64,000 nt of DNA, taken from assembly GCA_013399115.1 (NCBI GenBank), contig VXAA01001428.1, forward strand, positions 142,823-206,822. The letters run 5' to 3'. The position numbers and the translations under genes were made by a program. Source of the stretch: Anseranas semipalmata (lineage: Eukaryota; Chordata; Aves; Anseriformes; Anseranatidae). A model generated the notes under the pieces. The model saw only the letters and a program-made list of their open reading frames with translations. It ran no database searches and had not been told where the DNA came from. Numbering within the stretch: position 1 is the first letter of the stretch; the number at the start of each line of letters is the position of its first letter. Of this stretch, positions 1 to 10,952 are shown piece by piece.

Positions 1-2060
1 ATAATGGATATCCAGGCACATTTTTTGGGAATGCTCAGCTGTCAGGACATCTGCTCCCAGACTTTGCTGGAGGACCCACATTAAGATCTGTGGCTAAATT
101 GATGAAAATACTGGCAACAATGCTCAAGACAGTTCTGCAGGCCTGGGTTGAGCATATCATTTCAAGGTGAAATATCATGATGTTTTTGTAAATCCCCAAA
201 CTCTACCTTGTCTCACAGCAGAAGCTTTCTATATATCTTTAACGCAGCAGAACAGTCAAAGCAGAGCCATTCTGATTCCACAGATGCCAGCTTGAGAACT
301 CAGCCTCAGAGGAGAAGGTCGGGCTGCTGGACCACCTGCAGAGTTTCCCAGCCTATTCCCTCCTGAACTTCCAGTCAAATACAGAATGGTCTGATCACTC
401 CCAGCCTACAGAGCTGCTCACAAACAATAAAAATATCTATAACAGCTGGACTCTGGTAGCGCTTGGTGCTTGGACCTTTCTAAACACATAACCGCACACA
501 GACCTGGCCCCAAGACACCTGTAATCAAGACACACATGAAGACATTCAAGACATGAAGAGTTTTTTGAAAAATAGTCTACATCAAAGACTATGTGACTAA
601 CTTCACAGTGAAGGCAGATTAGACTTCAGATTTGAGAAGTGAAAAAACTTGGAAAACAGAAAGGAAAGAAAAATACTTCTGTTGCTTGTTGCCAATGCGC
701 TCCTGGGGGTACACTTAATGAAGGTAAACAAGGATTTCCAACACTGTACATTGTGCAGCTTTTGAGTCCATTGTGTTGAAAGTGTCTTGGCAGTGAGAAC
801 CAACTGTGGGATGAGTTTTAAACTTTACTTGGAAGAAAGTACAGATAAGAGCTGTACCAACACATGCTTCGAAGGCAGAAGAGCTCCTACCCTTTTGTGG
901 CATATCTTTTTCTGGAGTCCTGCCTAAAGATGGAATCTTTTCTGGACTACCAATGAACGTATCCAGTGTATAACCTACAGTTATTCCCAAGAACCAATTT
1001 TTGCTTACCAAGATGTTAAGCCTAGTTCTGTTTCTTTGGAAATCTAAGAAATTCTTAACAATCTTCTGTATTTATCATTCTGATCTTCACTACAGTTTCC
1101 TTGCCAAACATAATACAGACTCACAGAGCAATAGAGTTAGCATTGAATGATAAATCTTTGTTGAGAATTGTTTAACACATTGCTTCTTTGCAGCTTTGGC
1201 CCCAGCCAGTTTAAACAACAAACACCTGATCAAGATTCTGGGAGATGTAAAAAGAAAGCCTTTGGCAACAAAAATGAGATTATTTTAGCCAGGTTCTATG
1301 GAAGCAAAAAAATGTAGCTGAGAGATAGAAGGTAAGCAAGAGGCCTTAAAAAACAGTGGTTGCATTCTTATTTTATTTATTTATTTGTTTGTTTATTTAT
1401 TATTTATTTTTAAAGATCACCAAAAAGGAAAATGGATCGATTTGGAAAAAAAGAGGTCTTCCAAAACTCATGCGGGAAGGCTTTTATGATGTGTTTTCAC
1501 TAATGTTTTTATGACAATGACTTAAAGAATGATAAATGAAATCCATATTCCTCACTCTGAAAACAATTTATTTGCAGAGTTAATGCTTTTCTTTCCAGAA
1601 TGAGCTGGTAGAAAATATGGAAACCAAACTGACATGCTTTTAAAGCCTTCTAACCAAACTTCCTCATGCAGACATATATATTTCACTGTAAATTCTTGAA
1701 AGACTAGTGGATTTAGCTATGTGTATAAGAAATGTCTGGCAAGTAGAGTATCTTGGTACACATGCCAGGGGGAGGAGGGAAGCTCAAACTACAGAAACGA
1801 AAGAAGAAAAATACTGAATTTTGGATATTGAGCAGGGAGTCAGAAGATTAGATTTCAAGCACTGCCTAACCTAATGGGCCTTGATCACTAATGGGAGGTC
1901 TAGCCACTTTTCTAAAGTAATTAAAAATTGACGTAGGAAAACAGAAGATGACAGCAATCTCACCACATGAAAGGATTAGAGCAATCTGTTTGTATTGCTA
2001 GGGAGCACCACACCAACAGTATGTAAGTTGTGAAGTAAGGGTAGATGACACACCAACCTA
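1..2060. other. Non-coding, mostly unique sequence
   Basis: AT-rich sequence with no recognisable gene. Two overlapping open frames of 66 and 98 codons lie on the minus strand between 603 and 1011, but they are in different frames, lack any motif I know and look like chance. A TTTA/TTTG-rich tract near 1366 is listed separately. Confidence 0.6.
1366..1412. repeat. (TTTA)n / (TTTG)n simple repeat
   Basis: Imperfect tetranucleotide tract of TTTA and TTTG units with a short A/T tail. No adjacent retrotransposon body is evident. Confidence 0.8.
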
Positions 2061-2063
2061 CCT

Positions 2064-2440
2064 ATGCATACAGGACAGGGAGGTATAAAAACACTTGACA
2101 AAGTTTTCTTCTGGTGGCCAGAATTTTCTAATGAGTCAATCAGAACTTCCTAGTAACAGTGAAAGTATGTCAGAGCCAACTTTGTGGGATACTATGTCTT
2201 GGCAAAGATCTTATATTGATTTTGCAGGGGGAAATCAGCGAATATGCCTAGCTGCAGTTAATGCTTATTCCAGACTGCCAAAGTGGTATGTATGTCAATG
2301 GTTTTGGCAGCTAAGACAATAGAAAGTGTACATGTTGCATATGATTTTGCATAAGGAAATCATGTGGGACTGTGACAATCTTTTTTTTTTTTTTCTTCTG
2401 GGGAATACATGATTTTCCCCCAGTTTACCACTGTGCACCA
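2064..2440 (+). pseudogene. Ty3/gypsy-type integrase fossil, frameshifted
   Basis: This is a decayed piece of an LTR-retrotransposon integrase, the enzyme that inserts element DNA into the host genome. In one frame, starting at 2064, there is a His-containing stretch followed by the WWP motif (2112-2120) that normally ends the HHCC zinc-binding region; the second zinc-binding His appears replaced by Gln. The reading then moves to another frame, open 2095-2322, where residues 36-60 carry WQR, then YIDFAG with the first catalytic Asp (residue 42), then an AYS motif, in the order and spacing of the integrase core. A third segment in the first frame (2298-2354) resembles the helix after it and ends at a stop. 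A CDN triplet near 2372 and a PQFT tetrapeptide near 2420 may be leftovers of the second Asp region, separated by a T-run. No LTRs, gag or RT are visible. It cannot encode an active protein. The alternative, a fragment of an integrase-derived host gene, cannot be excluded. Confidence 0.55.
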
Positions 2441-5400
2441 CACATTAGCAAAACTCATATAAAGTCATTAACAGAGAAATACAGTTAGAGCCCTTAGAAT
2501 ACTACCAAATTTATCCCATTTAAAGGTCAGTATCACAGATCACTAGACAGAAAACATTGTCGGAGCAATTTCTTTAAATGACAGTACTGCTTTAGTTTTA
2601 TATGGTAGGACCAAATGCATCTGAAAAAAAAAAAAGATAACTCACAGAGTAAGAAAGTCAGAAAATAAGTTCCTTAGGGATAAGTGAAACATTAATAACT
2701 TATTGTCCTGTTATTACTAGGTGAAGGCTCTCTTTTCTTATTTGCATCTTAGACAGAGGCAATTTATGGTCCAATTTAGGGCTTAACAGGACTGCTGAGC
2801 AGAAATACTGACATCAAGTGCATCACTACAGTGATGCAGTCAGTGCTACAGGCAACGCAATAATTGTTTACGAAACATATGAATGTTAAGGTCAAAACAA
2901 AACACAGAGCTATGGACTAGTCTACAAAGCTCCTAATAAATCAGTCTTGCAGTCTCAGGAGCTTCAGCATCCATCACATCCTTCATGGGGGCTGCAGCAC
3001 AAAGCACTGATCTGGAGTAGTGGTCTCTGAGGGTGAAGAATTCTCATTTCAGGAACTTGTTACTGAATTCCTTACTGGAAGTGATCAATCTGAACCCAAA
3101 CTGACAGTGTTTAGATCAAACTGTAACCTGTTCCAGGAACATGTTCCATCCTAGGAAGGATGTCTGTGAATAAATTCCATCAAATTAAAGACTACAGGAT
3201 GTAATTGTTCATGCGTGACTGTACGTATTGCTAAAACCGAAGGTTATAGGTACCTAATACATGCCTGAAAACAGTTTGAAAGTATTCAAACTGGGAAAAA
3301 TTACTTCCAAGCATTCTTTGATTTAAATGCCCACATAATTTTTTTTAATTGTAGTTAAATATAATTCATTTTGTAATTGTTATAATTACAGATTTCTCAT
3401 ACTCGTATTAGCTGAATCAGTCAACAAACTTTACAGAGATACTTCATATTCCTCCCATTAATTTCCTTCTTAAAAACAACCAAAACTCATTTATCATTGG
3501 GCCAGTCCTGGATTACATGCTAAACCTTGAGTGAAGGCTGTCTGGTGATGTGCTAAAGAAATACATGAAACTCAGCACTCCATAGCCACCAGTCAGGTTT
3601 GCAGACAGACGCTCCTTGCAAAGAGGAGTACCGTTCTTGTCTTTCTCTTCTTTCCTCCTGTGGGATCTGGGCTCTGTACTCCCATTAATCACCCCTGGGT
3701 AGCTGCATCCCTGCTGCAGAATCTCCGTCCTTGTGGCTTGGACTTCCTGAACTCACACTTTGTTTCTACTGCTTTAGATTACACTGTGACTGCTTGTAAG
3801 CAGAATGAAGCTGTTATTAGAAGGAGATGCTCTTTTGGTTCAGTATTGCTCCAACAAGTGGCTAAAAGCAGACATTTAAATGTGCAACAGATGAATGAAT
3901 GTGTCTTGGGATAAATATCTCATGAACTGGAAATCATCATCCTGTCGTTTCCAAACAACATTTCTATCTGCTTATGTGGTGAACTCCTGTGGTTTGTGGG
4001 CAGCTGATTTGGTAGGAGTTACGAAAAGCTCACAGATAAAGTTAGCATTTAATCTTCATTGCCTCACAGCCTTTATACAGATGTTCATTCTTACGTATTG
4101 CATGTATATCAGTGTACATGCAGTATTTAAGACCAAATGTCTATGTAAAGACTGCATGGTAATGAAGATTATATTTTGAAAACAATTGACACTTAACAAA
4201 CAATGAAATGTAAGTGTCTCAGATTTGCAAAGATCACTGGGAGGGTACAGTGAATAGCAGGCAGATGCTTTTTTTTTTTTTCCTTTTTTTGTATATATTC
4301 CAGTATTCTAGAAACACAGATATACTTTATTTTTAATAATGTTACTGTTTTTTGTTTGTTTTTGTTTGTTTGTTTGTTTTTCCTCTTCAAAATGACTGTT
4401 TGAAGTTGCAGGTCTCCACATGCCTTCAAGATGCTATTCCTGCTGTTTCATACTTGTCCAGATCCTGTCAAAAATTTGATTTGTATGGAAAAATTGCTTG
4501 AAATTGAATTTTCAAAAGCTTTTAGTTACTTACAGTGCAAAGCAGCATCTAAGGAGATTTTCAGAAGCTCCAAAGGCAGTTTAGAGTCTTAACTCCTGTT
4601 AGATACTGAAACTCTCTGGGCTGCACGTGCATTTCTAGGTATTTGCCATTCCCTTGACAACCCAGCTCAGCCTGCCTGTGCTTGTGGGAACACTAGGGTT
4701 ATCCAGCATGCAGAGACATTAGCACTGCAGCTGCCTTTATCAAGTACTTGCGTACATTGAGAGATTCAGTTCATTATTGCCAGCAAAACTTTTTAGGTAC
4801 CCAAAAGGAAAGGTGAGAGAGTAGCAAAGAAGACACAGTGTGTAATTACTGTGTTTACTTAACACTAAGCATAGACTCCTGTTAATCTGAAGCACATAAT
4901 TAGAGGACTATAGTATCAATATAACATTGTAGAATTATGTTACAATGATTTGAGTGTCCAAAATAAATGAGGAAATTCATTAGCTAGCTTTACCTTTGGC
5001 CTACAAAATCTAACTTGTTTCATGTATTTTTTAATGAATAACATTTTGGATCTTATCTCATTTTTAGAATGATTCATTCTTAATACTTTGAATCAGTTCT
5101 GAGAAATGAATACTTCTCTAGTACTTCATTATGAGACAAGGTATCAATGTGACACTGTTACGTCACATTAGTGATTCATTAGTCAGACTTCTGATGCTGA
5201 AGCCAATCTTGTGACATTTATGTGGAAAATTTCTGTTCTTTGTTGGTGCAATAACACAAACAGGTCAGTACACTCTAGTTTTCATTTAACATAGCACTAG
5301 TGACTCATGTACCTTTTCAGTTTTAAGCCTACTTGTTGGGGATTCATGAATGGTATTCTTACTTAGTAATTTGGTTTCTCTAAATTGCTTTCTGTTTTCC

Positions 5401-8071
5401 CAGACAGTGGTTGTTAGATTCCAACATGAATGCCCTATTTTATGTTGGAAGGATACTCACCATTTACCGGCCTGTTTGAAACTGGGGCGGATGAGAGGGT
5501 CAGCAGCTCTAAGGAAGTAGCTTTCAATTTAGATGCTTGTGAAGAGCTTCATTTGGGTAGCATTTTGACTACAAGTCCACAAATCTATTAAATAGCAATA
5601 AAGCTAGCCTGGGATGTAATAGCAATAAGGTCAAGCCTGGAAGTCACAAAGAAGATGAAGATGCAAGTTTCTAACCTTCATAGGTCTGTTTGCTTCAGTC
5701 TTCTTCATTCTGACAGCACGAAGATGATTCTCTCTGTCTCTGCAGAATAAAGGAAGGGAGAGACACATTAATACAAATGTAGTAGAAGAAGTGAGGTATC
5801 ATGGACTTAAAAAACTCCAAAAGAGTCAAGGAACACTCTGTAAGGTTGACAAGGAATTGTAGTTTGGGGTTAAGCATATCAAAAATACTGAGTGCAGTTA
5901 ATAGCTGTTCATGGCAACCCATACAGAAGTCTTATAATTTAGACTTTACTAATTAGAAATTCTAGATGTTAACAACTGCGGTGTACCAGCTAACACAAAG
6001 CATTTCACTTGGATTCCTCCAAAGACCAGAAAGGAGAAAGGTCTAACACAGGGTGTCAGTCAGCTGTAGATTGTACTTGAGGACAGAGGACATTGGTTTT
6101 GTTTCAGTTAGATCTTGCTCTGATCTGAATTTTTCAATCAGCATGTTAGAAATTGTGATAACAATATTTACAGTATTCATGCTATCATTCACTAAGAACT
6201 ATTTATTTTGTTCCGACTGAAAGTAATTATTGACAAAAAGGTTCAATAATTCAAAAGTTATTGTGAAAAACTGAAATGGAAAAGACTCAGAACAATTTGA
6301 GAAAAACTGAAAATAAGCAGATTTGTCCTCCAAAGTTTTCCAGACATGGAACCCATAAACCTAGAAACTTAAATGCACTTTTTGTGCTTTCTCTGGCATT
6401 ATATAAAACATAACACCAAATGTATTTTATATTTTACAGCTCATCCAAAATATACCCTAAAGCAAGTCATAAAATGGAATGCACTTAGACACACCCTATT
6501 ACACTATAAAACCAGAATGCTATATAGCAATTAATCCAATGTAATTCATAAATCTAAGCAAAACCACTGAGAATAAAGTAAATTAAACACGATAATTTTG
6601 ATTTGGCATTTAAAATAGAGTAAAAATCAAATATAAAACTCCAGAGCCACATTTTGAAAACCCAACCTGTTGATGAGTACCTGTAAGTTAAAGAGCCAAG
6701 TTGCTATTGTAAAAAAAAAGATTGTGCTAAATGTCACAAACATATTTCCTTTGAATGTTTAACTACTACACTGTGATGGCATATCAAATAATTATATGTG
6801 TAAGTAGCATACATTGCAGGGGCTTTGTCTTTTAATGATTTCTGTCAGTAGGGAATGTCACTTTTTGACATTCATCTGCATAGGTGTGCCTGCAGACCAG
6901 AGATACCTGAAATCCCAGAGAACCACGCATTGCAGCCAAAGTCCATTGGGGTCAATGACCACTAGGTCATTGACTTTTACGGGCATCATTATCAGACCAT
7001 AGGGTGACTTAGGTGGTGAGAGCAAATCACTTCAGGAGCAGTGGTGCAGACAGACTTGGTGGTTGTGCCTAAGCTGGTACATCCGTGCATGCTTCAAAAC
7101 ATTCTGAGACACCAGGACAGGGTCCTCTAGGCCAGCAAAGTCCTGCAGCAATTCTTGGCACGAACCTGTTCCGAACCTGGCACATTCACCTCATACTCTT
7201 GCCAGTGACTCGTAGGCACGGTTTGAGACTTGGATGATCCAGGGACTGTTTCCAGTAGACAGTCTGCATGCAGCCAACATGCTTTGGAGGAGAAGGTGTA
7301 TTACTGTCATAGACTCTAGCCACTTGATGTCAGTTGGCTTTAGTGGCTGGAAAGTTCCCAGGCACGAGTGTAGATGTAGCCGCTGTGGGTCAAGAAGTGA
7401 CTCTTGCACAGGGTACAGTAAGAATGACCTGGCCCAAATGTTGATGAGAACTGTGTGTCTCAGGGTCTTAAGACTAGTTTCTCAGCAATCCTGGCTAACA
7501 AATGGAATAAAATGTGCCATGGAACTGCTATCCCCCTTAGTGTGAAAGATGCATAAGAAAAGCATATTAAGAAACTGCAGAACATAACGTTGAAATGTTG
7601 TGTACCACACTCGAATAACAAGGGCTGCTGCATATCTGTGTATGAAGAATATGGAAAATTATCATATAAGAGTTTGTTGGTACACAATGCAGCATATAAA
7701 GATAAGAAAGTATGCAAAGCATGCAAAGTCTGGGAAAACCTGATCATCATACATGTGTTCAAAAATTGCAGAGGGAGGTCTTGCTGTATATTGCTGAATC
7801 AGTTACATTTGCACAGTGAGAAACTTGTGATAGTGAGCTGAACTTGGAGTAATCAGGCCTACTTGCTGTGAAAAGCATGCAACAATAGCTCAGCACTAGC
7901 AAGTAAAAACATTGTTTTGTGAATAATGAACCACATAGGGTGAGCTTTAAGTATAATTCATTAGAATCTCTTATTTTCTTCTCTGCTGTAAGCAAGCAGC
8001 AACATGAGCAGATTAACACATTGTTTTGAATAGTAGCCAAAGAGACCTCTGTGAGAGAACACTCTACTCAC
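2441..8071. other. Non-coding stretch, no supported gene
   Basis: AT-rich sequence with many stops in all frames. Open frames of up to 103 codons at 3660-4179 and 7191-7841 overlap others on the opposite strand and show no domain. At about 6900-7005 the sequence resembles the 'attgacttcaatggg' style of old sauropsid retroposon tails, but too weakly to annotate. The 7030-7450 part is richer in GC than its surroundings and I do not recognise it. Confidence 0.5.
4346..4382. repeat. (GTTT)n simple repeat
   Basis: Run of GTTT units with slight variation, flanked by T-rich sequence. Confidence 0.85.
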
Positions 8072-8173
8072 CTTCACTGTAGCCCAGGGGGAGAAGGCTG
8101 CTCTACATCAGCTGTCCCAGGTGGTGGATGGGGTGACTCCATGGGCTGGCAGCATCTCAGACCCTTCTGAGCT
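8072..8173 (-). other. Candidate spliced exon (102 nt, speculative)
   Basis: On the minus strand, a pyrimidine-containing stretch ending in CTTGCAG (8174-8180) precedes a GC-richer 102-nt block. That block ends in AAG followed by GTGAGT (8066-8071), which matches the vertebrate splice donor consensus. One frame of the block is open for 32 codons and stops just before the donor; the other two contain earlier stops. The translation is Pro-rich and not recognised. If real, it could be a non-coding RNA exon or a terminal coding exon. Well-matched site pairs also occur by chance in 64 kb, so confidence is low. Confidence 0.2.
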
Positions 8174-9977
8174 CTGCAAGGGTAAGGTCAGCACTGCCGT
8201 GCGGGGGTGGGGGGAGTCTACAAGTGCTTTTGGAGATAATGGGCCTGATAGGACAAATGCTGGAACATAATCACTTGCATGGGGTTTAGAGAGCTCAGCA
8301 CTTAAACATGAGAAGGTAGGGGCTGGGTAGACTTGGGTAGAACACAGGTAGCTCAGTTACAGAGTCAGATTTACCAAATTAGATGTTGAAGGCATATATC
8401 TCATGATTCCTCTTATTTAGATAGGACATCTATCTTGGATGACAAATTCATTAGATTATTAGGGTATGGGTCTAAAATAAAAATGTATTTCTTGGTGAGT
8501 GCTTGGACATGGGTAGAAAAACACCTGACTGACATCTGCTATGTTGATTTTGGAGAGTGGTTCAAGAGCACCCTGCCAGATACTGATGCTGGCTGGCACT
8601 CAGAGGTAGAAGTGCCAAAATGAACTGAGCAAAAATTTTTTTTTTTTTGAATGTAAAGAAATCTTGGCAGTAATTGGAGAAAGACAACACAATAAATTGC
8701 CTCTTAAACTGGAATGATCAATCCCATCTATTGTTTTGTTCAGCAATGATACTGTGAATATTCTGACCAGGTAATATGATGAGAGGAACTAATAGTGCTG
8801 TTGGGAATAAAAAATTTTGGTTTTCTGCATTGAAACAGGTGGTATAAATGTTTCCAGTAATTCTATAGCTGTATAAAATGTAATGTAATTAGAGTATCTT
8901 TAAATTGTCACAGCTCTATGAACTGTCATCTGTAGATTCATTTAAAACTATTGCCTCCCTGTAGGAAGGGCAAAATCTTCAGAAATAACCATCAAGCACA
9001 TAAGTCTACTAGAGTCTGCAGCAAATTAAGGGATTGTTCAAAGTTGGCTATTTTATCATAGGCATCAAGCTAATGTATTGACATCTTGTGCCTGACGTTG
9101 GATCCCTCTATGTTCTTATTGCTATGAAAAGCTGATGAGCACTAAAAATCACCTATGTCTTCAAAAGAAGGAAGAAAGGAGATAAGGCATCACTGGAACC
9201 ATAATATTAGTCATCTCCGCATTGTAGTATCAGTCATCTCAACAACAGTAGATCCCAAATATCATAGGCACCTCGAAAGCTTTGGAAATAATGAAATATC
9301 TAGCATTCCTATATTTTCACAGACCTTTTCTCTTTCCACAAGCAGGATCTACATATTAATTATTTGAAGCCTATGCTTCAACAGCTTCTGATGCTGTTAT
9401 TGCTGAGCAATATATGAGCTAGTGATGTGCTAGTGAAGTACACAGATGGGAAAGACAGAAATTTAGCCTAAGCTACAACCAAAGATTCAGGGTGATCGTA
9501 CATGGTTTTAGCATGGTCTACTATTTTATGTAGGCAAAATGTGACTTTGCTAGGCTATGTTGTGCTGGTGTGATTGCCTCCGTGCCTTACACACAGACGC
9601 AGCACCACCAATATGGAGCATGTCTTGTCAGCTGCCCTTCAGCACAGCTTATTATTCAGAAGCAAGTGACCTCATGCTAGCTCTTTGTACCATGGTGAAT
9701 GTGAAGTTTTTCTGTCTCGGAAGTAAAGATGAGTGCTGAGGGCTTTGTCAAGATAATAAAATTAGAAGTGAGAGATGTTCTGAAAGAGAAAAACTGCATC
9801 TCATCTTAGGAAAGAGCCTTTGGTGGCCTGTGGGATCCTCTCTCCAATTTAGGAATGTTATCTGCTTTTGTTAGAAAAAGTGAAATAAGGTCATACCTCT
9901 CTGCTACTCTTGCTTTCCTCTCTTCCTTCCCTTACCCACTAACAGAGGAGCTTTTACTGGCCTTGACAGAGACATAT
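8174..9977. other. Non-coding stretch, no supported gene
   Basis: Unique AT-rich sequence with a T-run at about 8636-8649. Small open frames of 60-70 codons are scattered and unrelated to each other. Nothing recognised. Confidence 0.6.
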
Positions 9978-10952
9978 TGACTCCAGAGGTCAATACTGGG
10001 TCCAGTATTGTTTAACTTATTCATCAGTGACTTGGATGAAGGGATAGAGTGCCTCCTTAGCAAGTTTGCTGATGATACAAACCTGGGAGGAGTGTCCGAT
10101 ATGCCAGAGTGCTGTGCTGCCATTCAGAGAATCATGGACAGACTAGAGAGATGGGCAGAGAGGAACTTCTCGAAATTCATCAAAGGCAAGTGCAGGGTCC
10201 TGCACCTAGGGAGGAATAACCCCAGGCACCAGTACAGGCTGGGGGCTGACCTGCTGGAAAGCAGCCCAGCAGAGAAGGAGCTGTGAGTCTTGGTGGACAG
10301 CAGGTTAACCATGAGCCAGCAGTGTGCCCTTGTGGCCCAGAAGGCCAATGGTGTCCTGGGGTGCATTAGGAGGAGTGTTGCCAGCAGGCCGAGGGAGGTG
10401 ATCCTGCCCCTCTGCTCAGCCCTGGTGAGGCCACATCTGGAGTACTGGGTCCAGTTCTGGGCTCCCCAGTACAAGAGGGACATGGGGCTCCTGGAGCGGG
10501 TCCAGCGGAGGGCCAAGAAGATGATGAGGGGCCTGTAGCATCTCTCATACGAGGAGAGGCTGAGAGAGCTGGGCCTGTTCAGCTTGGAGAAGGGAAGACC
10601 GAGAGGGGATCTTATCAATGCGTACAAATATCTGAAGGGAGGGTGTCAAGAGGATGGGGCCGGACTCTTTTCAGTGGTGCCCAGTGATAGGACAAGAGGC
10701 AACAGGTACAAACTGGAACACAGGAAGTTCCATCTGAACGTGAGGAAAAACTTTTATGCTGTGAGGGTTGACTGAGCACTGGCACAGGTTGCCCAGAGAG
10801 GTTGTGGAGTCGCCCTCCTCGGAGATACTCAGAAGCTGTCTGGATACAATCCTGACTAATGTTCTCTAGGGAACCTTGTTTGAGCAAGGAGGTTGGACTA
10901 GATGGTCTCTAGAGGTTCCTTCCAACCTCAACCATTCTGTGATTCTGTGATA
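9978..10952 (+). mobile_element. CR1 LINE, 5'-truncated, plus strand
   Basis: Non-LTR retrotransposon copy of about 975 bp. It begins inside ORF2, just before the reverse-transcriptase motif B/C region, and runs to a typical CR1 3' end: TTCCTTCCAACCTCAACC followed by repeated ATTCTGTG at 10934-10950. The 5' truncation is usual for CR1 copies, which arise by incomplete target-primed reverse transcription. The tail style (GGTCTCTAGAGG next to TTCCTTCC) differs from the copies at 15.9 and 23.8 kb, so it is another subfamily. No poly(A) tail is present, as expected of CR1. Confidence 0.95.
9981..10850 (+). pseudogene. CR1 ORF2 reverse transcriptase, C-terminal remnant
   Basis: Part of the CR1 ORF2 product, which nicks target DNA and reverse-transcribes the element RNA. 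One reading frame carries the conserved [11 protein letters not shown] stretch, then the catalytic FADD box (codons at 10065-10076, both Asp present). After it come the segment containing KCRVLHLG, the MSQQCAL segment and the YEERL segment near the C-terminus. The frame is broken by only two stops: TGA at 10284, where related copies have a Gly codon before VLVD, and TAG at 10536, where related copies have Glu before HLSYEER. Each is one base change from the usual codon. The endonuclease domain and the N-terminal half of RT are missing, so the copy cannot move by itself. Confidence 0.9.

Noticed and set aside
6951..6974. 10-bp perfect inverted repeat GTCAATGACC/GGTCATTGAC with a 4-nt loop
   Set aside because: A single hairpin of this size is expected about once by chance in 64 kb, and no gene or terminator context supports a role.
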